From the NCBI RefSeq assembly GCF_003244315.1, contig NZ_QKWH01000001.1:62001-126000 (forward strand): DNA of 64,000 bases, given 5' to 3'. The stretch is from Xylanimonas oleitrophica (GTDB taxonomy: Bacteria > Actinomycetota > Actinomycetes > Actinomycetales > Cellulomonadaceae). The number at the start of each line of letters is the position of its first letter. Position 1 is the first letter of the stretch. A program made the position numbers and the translations under genes. Of this stretch, positions 53,214 to 60,996 are shown piece by piece. The notes below the pieces were generated by a model, which made no database searches, had not been told where the DNA came from, and was given only the letters and a program-made list of their open reading frames with translations.

Positions 53214-54299
53214 TCACTCCTCGCCGAGCCCGGCGGCCGGCACCGGGTCGCGGCCCGTCGCCCGGAGCACACCGTTGAGCAGCCGCAGGTCGTAGATGCC
53301 GGTCAGGTCGGCGTCGGTGGTCGTGCCGGCCGTGACGCCGTCGGCCAGGAGCGTCGGCAGCGTCGCGGCGAGCGGGTCGGCCGTGAACTCGATGTTCGCG
53401 AACGCCCGGTCCAGCACCTCGTCCGGCAGGGGCCGGCCCGCGGCCGCCGCGATCTGCTCGTTGACGAGCACCTTGGTGCCGTCCGGGTCCTGGACCAGCG
53501 CGTCGATCGCCGCGAGCTCGCCCCGCAGCAGCGCCTCCACGGTCTCCGGGTGCCGCTCCAGGAAGTCGGTGCGCACGATCAGGTGGGTGGTCAGGAACCG
53601 GCCGTCCGGCCACAGGTCCTTCTCGTCGACCAGCACGTGCGCGCCCGCCTCGAGCACCAGGCGCGAGGCCCACGGCTCGGGCAGCCACCCGCCGTCGAGC
53701 TGGCCGTTCTGGAAGAGGGTCAGCGTCTGCGCGTTCTCCGTGGGAGTCACCGACACGTCGCCGCCGCCCCGGATGTCGTTCGCCAGCCCCTGCTCGGTCA
53801 GCCACGCGCGCAGCGCCACGTCCTGCGTGCCGCCCAGCTGCGGGGTCGCCAGGTGGGTGCCGCGCAGGTCCTCGGCCGACTCGATGCCCTCGCGGACCAC
53901 GAGCTGGGCGCCGCCCGACGTCGCGCCGGCCACGATGCGCACCGACTGCCCGCCCGACTTCACGAACGCGTTGATCGCCGGGTTGGGGCCGATGAAGGTC
54001 GCGTCCACGGCGCCGGCGTTGAGGGCCTCGATCGCCGCGGGCCCGGCGTTGAACACCTCGGTGGAGAGCGCGGTGCCGCCCAGCTCCTCCTCGAAGTACC
54101 CGCCCGCCACACCGACGAGCGCCGGGGCGTGGGTCACGTTCGCGAAGTAGCCGAGCCGCAGCTCGTCGGCAGGACCCGTGCCCGGCTCCGCCCCGTCGGC
54201 CGAGGACGGGCCGGCGCAGGCTGCGAGCCCCAGGGCCGCCGCGGGCGCGAGCAGGGCGGCCAGGGCGCGGGCCGTCAGGCGGGAGGGGGAGGTCGTCAC
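53214..54299 (-). CDS. ssuA: ABC transporter substrate-binding lipoprotein, sulfonate/nitrate/taurine type
   Basis: The 361-residue protein has a lipoprotein signal with lipobox LAAC at about residue 28, then an NMT1/SsuA-type binding fold: LRLGYFANVTHAPALVGVAG, AGAVDATFIGPNPAINAFVK, TPQLGGTQDVALRAWL, and DGGWLPEPWASRLV. In sulfur operons such proteins take up sulfonates, taurine or other organosulfur; the exact ligand is not readable. The GTG start overlaps the cysN stop. The transporter sits inside the assimilatory operon, so sulfonate or sulfate-ester sulfur may enter the same sulfite pool. Confidence 0.9.
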   Translation of the reverse strand: MTTSPSRLTARALAALLAPAAALGLAACAGPSSADGAEPGTGPADELRLGYFANVTHAPALVGVAGGYFEEELGGTALSTEVFNAGPAAIEALNAGAVDATFIGPNPAINAFVKSGGQSVRIVAGATSGGAQLVVREGIESAEDLRGTHLATPQLGGTQDVALRAWLTEQGLANDIRGGGDVSVTPTENAQTLTLFQNGQLDGGWLPEPWASRLVLEAGAHVLVDEKDLWPDGRFLTTHLIVRTDFLERHPETVEALLRGELAAIDALVQDPDGTKVLVNEQIAAAAGRPLPDEVLDRAFANIEFTADPLAATLPTLLADGVTAGTTTDADLTGIYDLRLLNGVLRATGRDPVPAAGLGEE

Positions 54300-55660
54300 G
54301 GGTTCTTCCCTTCGTCGTCGACCATCCCGGCGGCGAGCGTGCCGCCGTCGTCGGGGTCGATCAGCAGGAACGCGCCGGTGCGGCGTGCACGGGCGTAGGG
54401 CTCGGCGGGCACGGGCGCCGCCAGGCGCAGGCGCACGCGGCCGAGGTCGTTGAGCACCAGGTGGTCCGACGGCGTCAGCGCGCCGAGGTCGAGGGTGTCG
54501 AGGTCGAGCCGGCCGAGGACGCCCTCGACCACGGCCCGCACCGTGCTGGTGCCGTGCTTGAGCAGGACCCGCCGCCCCGCGGGCAGCGGGGTGGCGGCGA
54601 GCCAGGCGAGCGTCGCGGTCAGGTGCTGGGTGGGCTGCGGGGCGCCGTCGGCCGCGGCGAGGAGGTCACCGCGGGCGACGTCGACGTCGTCGGCCAGGCG
54701 CACCGTGACCGACTGCGGAGCGAAGGCTTCGGGCAGGGTGGCGAGACCAGCGGCCAGGGAGTCGGCCGTGTCGATGCCCGCCACCGTGGTGCGCAGGCCC
54801 GAGGGAAGCACCACCACCTCGTCCCCGGGCCGCACCACGCCCGCGGCCACCTGGCCGGCGTACCCGCGGTAGTCCCGGTAGGCGTCGTCGGTGCCCTGGG
54901 GGCGGATCACGTGCTGCACCGCCAGGCGGAACGGCTCGCCCGCCGGCGCGTCAGCGGCCGGCAGGTCCTCCAGCAGCCCCAGCAGGCTCGGCCCCTCGTA
55001 CCAGGGGGTCCGGTCGGACCGCTCGACGACGTTGTCGCCCAGCAGCGCCGAGACCGGCACCGCGTGCACCTGCTCGACCCCCAGCGCCGCCGCGGCCCGC
55101 CGCAGCTGCGCCACAACCTCCTCGAAGCGCTCGGGCGACCAGCCCACCAGGTCGATCTTGTTGACCGCCACCACCACGTGCGGCACCCGCAGCAGCGCCG
55201 CCACCGCCAGGTGCCGCCGGGTCTGCTCCAGCAGCCCCTTGCGGGCGTCCACCAGCAGCACCACCGCGTCCGCGGTCGACGCCCCCGTCACCGTGTTGCG
55301 CGTGTACTGCACGTGGCCCGGGCAGTCGGCCAGGACGAACGAGCGTGTCGCCGTGGCGAAGTAGCGGTAGGCGACGTCGATCGTGATGCCCTGCTCGCGC
55401 TCCGCCCGCAGCCCGTCGGTCAGCAGCGCCAGGTCGGCGTGCTCCAGGCCGCGGTCGCGCGAGACGCGCTCGACGGCGTCCAGCTGGTCGCTCAGCACCG
55501 CCTTCGAGTCGAACAGCAGCCGGCCCACCAGCGTGGACTTGCCGTCGTCGACCGACCCGGCCGTCGCGATGCGCAGCAGCGTGGCCGGCCCGTCCAGGGC
55601 GCCCGCCGGCGTGGGACGGTGCGAGGTCGGTGCGGTCGTGGTCCCGGTGGCAGCAGCCAT
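54296..55660 (-). CDS. cysN: Sulfate adenylyltransferase subunit 1 (GTPase)
   Basis: The 454-residue translation-factor-like GTPase drives APS formation by CysD. ATAGSVDDGKSTLVGRLLF is the P-loop, VLADCPGHVQYTRN switch II and VAVNKIDLVG the NKxD motif; a second beta-barrel domain (about 240-450) follows, as in elongation factor Tu. There is no fused CysC APS kinase, consistent with direct APS reduction by the Fe-S CysH below. Its ATG overlaps the cysD stop (TGATG). The open frame continues upstream but the start at 55660 begins the real protein. Confidence 0.96.
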   Translation of the reverse strand: MAAATGTTTAPTSHRPTPAGALDGPATLLRIATAGSVDDGKSTLVGRLLFDSKAVLSDQLDAVERVSRDRGLEHADLALLTDGLRAEREQGITIDVAYRYFATATRSFVLADCPGHVQYTRNTVTGASTADAVVLLVDARKGLLEQTRRHLAVAALLRVPHVVVAVNKIDLVGWSPERFEEVVAQLRRAAAALGVEQVHAVPVSALLGDNVVERSDRTPWYEGPSLLGLLEDLPAADAPAGEPFRLAVQHVIRPQGTDDAYRDYRGYAGQVAAGVVRPGDEVVVLPSGLRTTVAGIDTADSLAAGLATLPEAFAPQSVTVRLADDVDVARGDLLAAADGAPQPTQHLTATLAWLAATPLPAGRRVLLKHGTSTVRAVVEGVLGRLDLDTLDLGALTPSDHLVLNDLGRVRLRLAAPVPAEPYARARRTGAFLLIDPDDGGTLAAGMVDDEGKNP

Positions 55661-56601
55661 CAGAAGTAGCCCTCCTTCTTGCGGTCCTCCATGGCGGCCT
55701 CCGAGAGGCGGTCGTCGGCGCGGGTGGCACCACGCTCCGTCACACGGGTGGCGGCCACCTCGGCCAGGACGTCGTCGACGCTCGCGGCGCCGGAGAGCAC
55801 CGCACCGGTGCACGACATGTCGCCCACGGTGCGGTAGCGCACCGTCTCGGTACGCAGCGTCGCCGCCTCGGCCGGTGTGCGCGGCGCCGACCACGGGCCC
55901 GGCGCGAGCAGCATCCCGTCGCGCTCGAACACCTCGCGCTCGTGCGCGTAGTACAGGCCCGGCAGCTCCACCCCCTCCCGGGCCACGTACCGCCACACGT
56001 CCAGCTCGGTCCAGTTCGACAGCGGGAACACGCGCACGTGCTCGCCCGGACGGTGCCGGCCGTTGTACAGGTTCCACAGCTCCGGCCGCTGGTTGCGCGG
56101 GTCCCACTGACCGAACTCGTCGCGCAGCGAGAAGATCCGCTCCTTGGCGCGCGCCTTCTCCTCGTCGCGCCGGCCCCCGCCGAACACCGCGTCGAACCGG
56201 TGCGTGGCGATCGCGTCCAGCAGAGGCCGGGTCTGCAGCGGGTTGCGGGTGCCGTCCGGGCGCTCCCGCAGCCGGCCGTCGTCGATCCAGTCCTGCACGC
56301 TCGCCACCTCCAGCCGCAGCCGCAGGCGCTCCACCACCCGGTCCCGGAACGCCAGGACCTCCGGGAAGTTGTGGCCCGTGTCCACGTGCAGCACGGGGAA
56401 AGGCACCGGCGCGGGCGCGAACGCCTTCACCGCCAGGTGCAGCATCACCATGGAGTCCTTGCCGCCGCTGAACAGCAGCACCGGGCGCTCCAGCTCGGCC
56501 ACCACCTCACGGATGACGTGGACGGCCTCGCTCTCCAGGGCGTCGAGCAGGGGCAGGGTGCCGGTCGTGGTCGCCGGCCGCGCGGTCGTCGTGATGGTCA
56601 T
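55660..56601 (-). CDS. cysD: Sulfate adenylyltransferase subunit 2
   Basis: The 313-residue ATP-pyrophosphatase-type enzyme makes adenosine 5'-phosphosulfate from ATP and sulfate, with CysN. VLLFSGGKDSMVMLHLAVKA contains the PP-loop SGGKDS; HVDTGHNFPEVLAFRD, VFGGGRRDEEKARAKERIFS and VFPLSNWTELDVWRY are the usual motifs. Length is standard. GAGAGGG precedes the ATG, nine bases after cysH stops. Confidence 0.97.
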   Translation of the reverse strand: MTITTTARPATTTGTLPLLDALESEAVHVIREVVAELERPVLLFSGGKDSMVMLHLAVKAFAPAPVPFPVLHVDTGHNFPEVLAFRDRVVERLRLRLEVASVQDWIDDGRLRERPDGTRNPLQTRPLLDAIATHRFDAVFGGGRRDEEKARAKERIFSLRDEFGQWDPRNQRPELWNLYNGRHRPGEHVRVFPLSNWTELDVWRYVAREGVELPGLYYAHEREVFERDGMLLAPGPWSAPRTPAEAATLRTETVRYRTVGDMSCTGAVLSGAASVDDVLAEVAATRVTERGATRADDRLSEAAMEDRKKEGYF

Positions 56602-56610
56602 CGGTCCCTC

Positions 56611-57519
56611 TCAGGTGTGCAGCCCGCACTCGGTCTTGTCGAAACCCGCCCAGCGCCCCGAGCGCGGGTCCGCCCCGCGCTCGACCCGCTGCGTGCACGG
56701 CGCGCACCCGATCGACGGGTAGCCGTCCTCCAGCAGCGGGTTGAGCACCACCCCGTGGCGGGCGGCGTACCCGTACAGGTCGTCGCCGGTCCAGGCGGCC
56801 AGGGGGTTCACCTTCACCAGGCCGTTCTTCTCGTCGAACGTCACCAGCGGGGTCGCCGCGCGCGTCGGCGCCTCCTCGCGGCGCACCCCCGTGAACCACA
56901 CCTCGTAGCCCGCCAGCGTGCGGGCCAGCGGCTCCACCTTGCGCATCGCGCAGCAGGCCGCCGGATCGTGGGCGAACAGGTCCCGGCCGTGCACCGCGTC
57001 CTGCTCCGGGACCGACAGCGACGGGCGCACGTCCACCACGTGCACGTCCAGCGTGGCCGCCACCGCGTCACGCGTCCCCACCGTCTCCACGAAGTGGTAG
57101 CCCGTGTCCAGGAACAGCACGTCCACCCACGGCAGCTCCCGAGCCACCACGTGCGGCAGCACCGCGTCGGCCATCGAGCACGCCACCGCCGCACGGTCCC
57201 CGCCCAGCTCGCGCGCCACCCACGCCACCACCTGCGCGGCCGACGCCTCGTCACCGGCCCCCACGCCCGAGCCGCCCAGCTCCGCCGCACCCCGTGCCGC
57301 GACCTCCCGCAGCCAGGCGACGTCGCGGCGCTCGCGGGCGTCGCGGCGGGCCTCGCGCGCCGCCAGGTGCTCGGCGTGGGCACGCTCGCGCGCCTCGTAC
57401 GCCGCCTTCCGGGACGCCGTCGAGCCGCCGGTCAGGGAGGTCGCGGCGGCGCTCTGCGCGCCGGTGTCCGGCACGACCCCGGGGAGCCGCGTCGTCGGGT
57501 CCGTGCCGTGCGCCGTCAT
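56611..57519 (-). CDS. cysH: Iron-sulfur APS reductase (CysH family)
   Basis: The 302-residue reductase turns APS into sulfite and AMP with thioredoxin. The PP-loop-like region reads VACSMADAVLPHVV, followed by VLFLDTGYHFVETV. CCAMRKVEPLARTL and the later GCAPCTQRV supply the two cysteine pairs for a [4Fe-4S] cluster, and the catalytic cysteine is in FDKTECGLHT at the C-terminus. The cluster cysteines mark an APS rather than PAPS reductase. About 70 N-terminal residues, Glu/Ala/Arg-rich, are extra to the family core. The ATG overlaps the sulfite reductase TGA (ATGA). Confidence 0.93.
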   Translation of the reverse strand: MTAHGTDPTTRLPGVVPDTGAQSAAATSLTGGSTASRKAAYEARERAHAEHLAAREARRDARERRDVAWLREVAARGAAELGGSGVGAGDEASAAQVVAWVARELGGDRAAVACSMADAVLPHVVARELPWVDVLFLDTGYHFVETVGTRDAVAATLDVHVVDVRPSLSVPEQDAVHGRDLFAHDPAACCAMRKVEPLARTLAGYEVWFTGVRREEAPTRAATPLVTFDEKNGLVKVNPLAAWTGDDLYGYAARHGVVLNPLLEDGYPSIGCAPCTQRVERGADPRSGRWAGFDKTECGLHT

Positions 57520-59237
57520 CGCAGGGCCTCCTCGTCGGCGCGGTGGGCCCACTGGCCGAACGTCTCGCCCTCGGCGCGATCGGCGTCGTACCGCCGCACC
57601 ACCCGCTCGACGTAGTCGGCCAGCCCGTCCGCGGTGACCTTCAGGCCGCGCACCGTGCGGCCCAGGCCGGCCTCGTCGCGGTCCTGGGAGGCCAGCCCGC
57701 CGCCCAGGTGCACCTGGAAGCCCGGCACCTGGTCGCCGTCGTCGTCCTGCACGATCTGGCCCTTGAGGCCGATGTCCGCGGTCTGGATGCGGGCGCAGGA
57801 GTTCGGGCACCCGTTGACGTGCAGCGACAGGGGCGTCAGGTGCGCCAGGTCGCCCAGGCGCTCCTCGAGCGTCGTGATCGCACGGGACGCCGTGGCCTTG
57901 GTCTCGACGATGGCGAGCTTGCAGTACTCGATCCCCGTGCAGGCGATGGCCCGACGGCGGAACGGCCCCGGCCGGGCGGTGAGCCCGATGCCCTCCAGGG
58001 CCTCGACCAGGGGGTCCACCCGCTCCGGAGGCACGTCCAGCACCACGAGCTTCTGGTGCGGGGTCAGGCGCACCCTGCCCGACCCGTGGGCCTCGACGAG
58101 GTCGGCGACCTGCCGCAGCTGCGGCCCCGACACCCGGCCCACGACGGGGGAGACACCCACGTACCGCAGGCCGTCCTTCTGCGCGTGCACGCCCACGTGG
58201 TCCCCGGGCTGGTCCGGCACCGGGGCGGCGGGGCCGTCCGGCAGCGGGTGGCCGAGGTACTCGCGCTCCAGCACCTGCCGGAACCGCTCGGCACCCCAGT
58301 CGGCCAGCAGAAACTTGAGCCGGGCCTTGTTGCGCAGGCGGCGGTAGCCGTAGTCGCGGAACACCCGCACCACGCCGTGCCACACGTCCGGGGCCTGCTC
58401 GGGGGCGACGAACACGCCCAGCCGCTCGGCCAGCCGCGGGGCGGTCGACAGGCCCCCGCCCACCCACAGGTCGTACCCGGCGCCGAGCGTCGGGTGCTCG
58501 ACCCCGACGAACGCGACGTCGTTGATCTCGTGCACCACGTCCTGGCTGGGGTGGCCCGTGATCGCGGACTTGAACTTCCGCGGCAGGTTCGCCAGCGACG
58601 GGTCCCCGACGAACCGGCGCTGGATCTCCTCGATCACCGGCGTCGGGTCCACCAGCTCGTCGCGGGCGATCCCTGCCACGGGGCTGCCCAGGATCACGCG
58701 GGGCACGTCGCCGCACGCCTCGGTCGTGGACAGGCCCACCGCCTCCAGCCGCCGCCAGATCTCCGGCACCGACTCCACCTCGACCCAGTGGAGCTGGACG
58801 TTCTGCCGGTCGGTCAGGTCGGCGGTGCCGCGCGCGAAGTCCTCGCTGATCCCGGCGACGGTGCGCAGCTGCTCGGTGGTCAGGGCGCCGCCGTCGATCC
58901 GCACGCGCAGCATGAAGTACCGGTCCTCGAGCTCGTGCGGCTCCAGGGTGGCGGTGCGGCCGCCGTCGATGCCCGGGCGCCGCTGCGTGTACAGCCCCCA
59001 CCACCGGAACCGGCCGTGCAGGTCGTCGTCCGGGATGGAGTCGAAGCCCTGCAGGGCGTACACGGACTCGATGCGCTCGCGCACGGCCAGCGGGTCGGAC
59101 TCCTGCTTGAACGCCTCGTTGTGGTTGAGCGGTGTGGTGCCGTCGACCTTCCACTGGCCGTTCGGTCGTCCCGAGGGGCGCGGCGGGCGGGCGGTGGCGC
59201 CGGCGGTGGGCGGCGAGGTGCGTGCAGGGGAGGTCAT
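57516..59237 (-). CDS. sir: Ferredoxin-type siroheme sulfite reductase
   Basis: The 573-residue enzyme is a siroheme/[4Fe-4S] reductase of the NirA/Sir family. The cluster and siroheme ligands are in IACTGIEYCKLAIVETK (C-x5-C) and NGCPNSCARIQTADIGLKG (C-x3-C). Two ferredoxin-like half-domains and two siroheme domains are repeated as usual (ILGSPVAGIARDELVDPTPV, FLLADWGAERFRQVLE). Sequence alone does not separate nitrite from sulfite reductases, but the operon (cysH, cysD, cysN) argues for sulfite to sulfide. ATG at 59237 follows GAAGGAACC. First gene of the operon after the leader ORF. Confidence 0.93.
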   Translation of the reverse strand: MTSPARTSPPTAGATARPPRPSGRPNGQWKVDGTTPLNHNEAFKQESDPLAVRERIESVYALQGFDSIPDDDLHGRFRWWGLYTQRRPGIDGGRTATLEPHELEDRYFMLRVRIDGGALTTEQLRTVAGISEDFARGTADLTDRQNVQLHWVEVESVPEIWRRLEAVGLSTTEACGDVPRVILGSPVAGIARDELVDPTPVIEEIQRRFVGDPSLANLPRKFKSAITGHPSQDVVHEINDVAFVGVEHPTLGAGYDLWVGGGLSTAPRLAERLGVFVAPEQAPDVWHGVVRVFRDYGYRRLRNKARLKFLLADWGAERFRQVLEREYLGHPLPDGPAAPVPDQPGDHVGVHAQKDGLRYVGVSPVVGRVSGPQLRQVADLVEAHGSGRVRLTPHQKLVVLDVPPERVDPLVEALEGIGLTARPGPFRRRAIACTGIEYCKLAIVETKATASRAITTLEERLGDLAHLTPLSLHVNGCPNSCARIQTADIGLKGQIVQDDDGDQVPGFQVHLGGGLASQDRDEAGLGRTVRGLKVTADGLADYVERVVRRYDADRAEGETFGQWAHRADEEALR

Positions 59238-59323
59238 GGGTTCCTTCGCGGTCGGAGTTCCGTGCGCGGGCCGGTCGGAGGCGGACGGCCGGGCCTCCCG
59301 AGGAAGGACGCGCGGGCCGCCGC

Positions 59324-59374
59324 CTAGCGACACCCGCCGCAACGGCGGGGGACAGGGAGCGTGGTCGGCTGCAT
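59324..59374 (-). CDS. Putative cysteine-rich leader peptide of the sulfur operon
   Basis: A 16-codon ORF (MQPTTLPVPRRCGGCR) starts at 59374 and stops 86 bases before sir. Its two cysteine codons fall near the 3' end, and the first lies in the loop and start of a hairpin: CCCGCCG pairs with CGGCGGG (59333-59349) over a three-base loop. Cysteine-codon leader ORFs that attenuate sulfur genes are known in mycobacteria. The peptide has no other evident function. It is too short for certainty; no Shine-Dalgarno is seen, but it would be leaderless from the promoter at 59383-59411. Confidence 0.5.
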   Translation of the reverse strand: MQPTTLPVPRRCGGCR

Positions 59375-59382
59375 GGCGCGTG

Positions 59383-59411
59383 ATGGTGCGTGCCGCGGCC
59401 GGATCCGACAA
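59383..59411 (-). promoter_or_regulatory. Predicted promoter of the sulfur operon
   Basis: On the minus strand TTGTCG (59406-59411) and CACCAT (59383-59388) are 17 bases apart. Transcription would begin close to the leader ORF start at 59374. TTCCGCGGAA, a 10-base palindrome at 59416-59425, lies just upstream of the -35 box and could bind a regulator. Confidence 0.4.
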
Positions 59412-59960
59412 GAGGTTCCGCGGAATGCCCGCATTTTGAGACGTGGGTTGTCCATGGGGTTCGCTGCGTCTTGACCGTGCTGCTGCACATCACGTTCGCG
59501 CCCGGCGCTCCGTGGTGGTCGGCGCTCTGGCCAGGAGTCGACGCGCAGCGTGCGCGTGGACTGCCTTCGTTCGCCCGGGCTCATCGCGACGTCTCCCGGT
59601 ACGCAGCCCGGCTCATCGAGTGTGGCGGCGAAGGTGTGCTGCAGGAGTGGTTTCGCGAGTGATCCGGTATCCACCGTCGCCCTGTTGAGCCCGTCACAGT
59701 GCTTGGTGACTGCTTCGCCAGCACTGGTACCCTCCGCGAAAGCGGCATTAGGGACAAAAAGCCTCGCCGGTCGGCGGTTCTGTGGTGACATGGCGCTGGA
59801 TGGGGTTTTTCACCCGCTTTGGGAGCGCTGAAGTGTGACCTAGCGCATACCTTCGGGCTACCAGCGCGATCCGCGTTCGGCGGCCTCGCGCTGGGGCGGG
59901 CTCCGTCTGGAGATCGGTTCACGACACGCAGAGGTGCAGAACTGGAATCGGACGGCAAGC
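59412..59960. other. Intergenic region before the peptide gene, possibly degenerate
   Basis: About 550 bases without a convincing gene. Third-position GC bias is lost in every frame and A/T runs appear (GACAAAAAG near 59755, GGGTTTTTCACCC near 59801). A plus-strand frame ending at 59662 and a minus-strand frame across 59450-59690 read like decayed coding sequence, but neither shows a known domain. A promoter for the downstream peptide gene should lie here; TACCCT at 59728-59733 is a possible -10 box. Confidence 0.45.
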
Positions 59961-60178
59961 ATGAAGAAGCCAATGTCGAAGGTCGGATGGGTGGCAGGGC
60001 TGACCACCGCGATGATGTTGGCGTTCGCGCCGCTGGCGAGCGCAGGGGCAACTGCCAGAGCCAGGTCGACCGGAACGGCCCGGCGCAGTACGTGACCGCG
60101 GGGACCTCCACGACCGGTGTCTCGCCGGGTGTGTGCACGTTCAAGGTCACCGGGGTGATCGCGTACTTCCTCGGATGA
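59961..60178 (+). pseudogene. Small secreted two-cysteine peptide gene, interrupted by a one-base frameshift
   Basis: ATG at 59961 opens a clean signal peptide: basic MKKPMSKVGW, hydrophobic VAGLTTAMMLAFAPLASA, with an AxA cleavage site. In that frame the ORF ends at 60095 after 44 residues and loses codon bias near residue 29. The frame one base back is then strongly coding (nearly every third base G or C) from about 60046 to the TGA at 60176-60178, reading GNCQSQVDRNGPAQYVTAG onward and ending GVIAYFLG. One extra G in the run at 60045-60048 would join them into a 72-residue precursor with a mature peptide of about 44 residues and cysteines at mature positions 4 and 31. I do not recognise the family. 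Whether this is a real mutation, a base-call error or frameshifting is open. Confidence 0.7.
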
Positions 60179-60184
60179 GCATGG

Positions 60185-60217
60185 GGGCTGGTGCGCACCG
60201 CGGGTGCGCACCAGCCC
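60185..60217 (+). terminator. 15-bp hairpin between peptide gene and ABC operon
   Basis: GGGCTGGTGCGCACC (60185-60199) pairs perfectly with GGTGCGCACCAGCCC (60203-60217) over a GCG loop, followed by TTCTT. It begins six bases after the peptide stop codon. Position suggests partial termination, giving more peptide mRNA than transporter mRNA. Confidence 0.8.
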
Positions 60218-60252
60218 TTCTTGGTGTCGAGCAGCGAGCGAGAGAAGAGTCG

Positions 60253-60996
60253 GTGGAAGTCCAGGTTCGAGAGATGGTCCAGGGATACGGCCGTCGCCGG
60301 ATCCTTGACGGCGTGACGTTCACCCTCGACGAGGGCATCACGGCGCTGTTGGGTCCGAACGGTGCTGGGAAGTCCACGCTCATGAGGACGCTCGTCACTG
60401 ACCTGGCGCCGCGGGGTGGTGAGGTCCTGATCGACGGGCGGCCGGTGGACACCAGGTCCGGTCGGCACGCGGCACGGGAACGGATCGGTTACCTTCCGCA
60501 GAACTTCGGCTTTGATGCCAGGTTCCGGGTCGTGGAGTACGTGGAGTACCTCGCGTGGCTGCGCGGGATTCCCGCCTCGCAGCGGCCAGCTGCTGCCGAC
60601 GCTGCGATCGCCGCGGTCGGGTTGTCGAACCAGAGCAGGATGACGATGGGAAGCCTCTCAGGAGGGATGCGTCAGCGAGCCGGGATCGCCGGTGCGATCG
60701 TCGGATCGCCGCAACTGCTCGTGCTCGACGAGCCGACTGTGGGCCTCGACCCGTCACAGCGTGCCGAGTTCCGCCGGGTCCTCACTTCGTTGCCGACCTC
60801 CAGGATCCTGTTGAGCACTCACCTGACCGACGACGTGGAGGCGGTAGCACAGCACGTGATTGTGCTCGCGCAGGGCCAGATCGCCCATCAGGGGCCCACC
60901 GCCGAGCTGATCGACACCTACGGTTCGGTCGACGCCGGTTACCTCGCCCTTGTAGACGTCGGCGACCCTGCCGGGCAGGGCGTGGTGACCCCGTGA
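60253..60996 (+). CDS. ABC transporter ATP-binding protein of the peptide-linked operon
   Basis: The 247-residue ATPase has Walker A ITALLGPNGAGKSTLMRTLV, the Q-loop in IGYLPQNFGFDARF, the signature SLSGGMRQRAGIAGAIV, Walker B LLVLDEPTVGLDPSQR and the H-loop STHLTDDVEAV. It is of the CcmA/BcrA-like (drug and peptide export) type. The GTG at 60253 is chosen because residues before it (encoding the hairpin) do not look coding and AGAGAAGAG lies just upstream. Codon use is less GC-extreme than in neighbouring housekeeping genes. Its stop overlaps the permease GTG. Confidence 0.9.
   Translation: MEVQVREMVQGYGRRRILDGVTFTLDEGITALLGPNGAGKSTLMRTLVTDLAPRGGEVLIDGRPVDTRSGRHAARERIGYLPQNFGFDARFRVVEYVEYLAWLRGIPASQRPAAADAAIAAVGLSNQSRMTMGSLSGGMRQRAGIAGAIVGSPQLLVLDEPTVGLDPSQRAEFRRVLTSLPTSRILLSTHLTDDVEAVAQHVIVLAQGQIAHQGPTAELIDTYGSVDAGYLALVDVGDPAGQGVVTP

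Noticed and set aside
54296-56107. CysN with an N-terminal fused domain
   Set aside because: The extra upstream frame overlaps cysD in another frame; the start at 55660 gives a normal CysN, overlapping the cysD stop.
59390-59662. Plus-strand 90-codon frame before the peptide gene
   Set aside because: Mixed third-position bases, no ribosome site, no recognisable domain, and its start overlaps the sulfur operon promoter.
60040-60052. Programmed -1 ribosomal frameshift site in the peptide gene
   Set aside because: No X-XXY-YYZ slippery heptamer is present at the G run; a mutation or base-call error is simpler.
59961-60996. Lactococcin 972-type bacteriocin locus
   Set aside because: That family's mature peptide lacks the two cysteines seen here, and its partner membrane protein is larger and different; only the general layout is shared.
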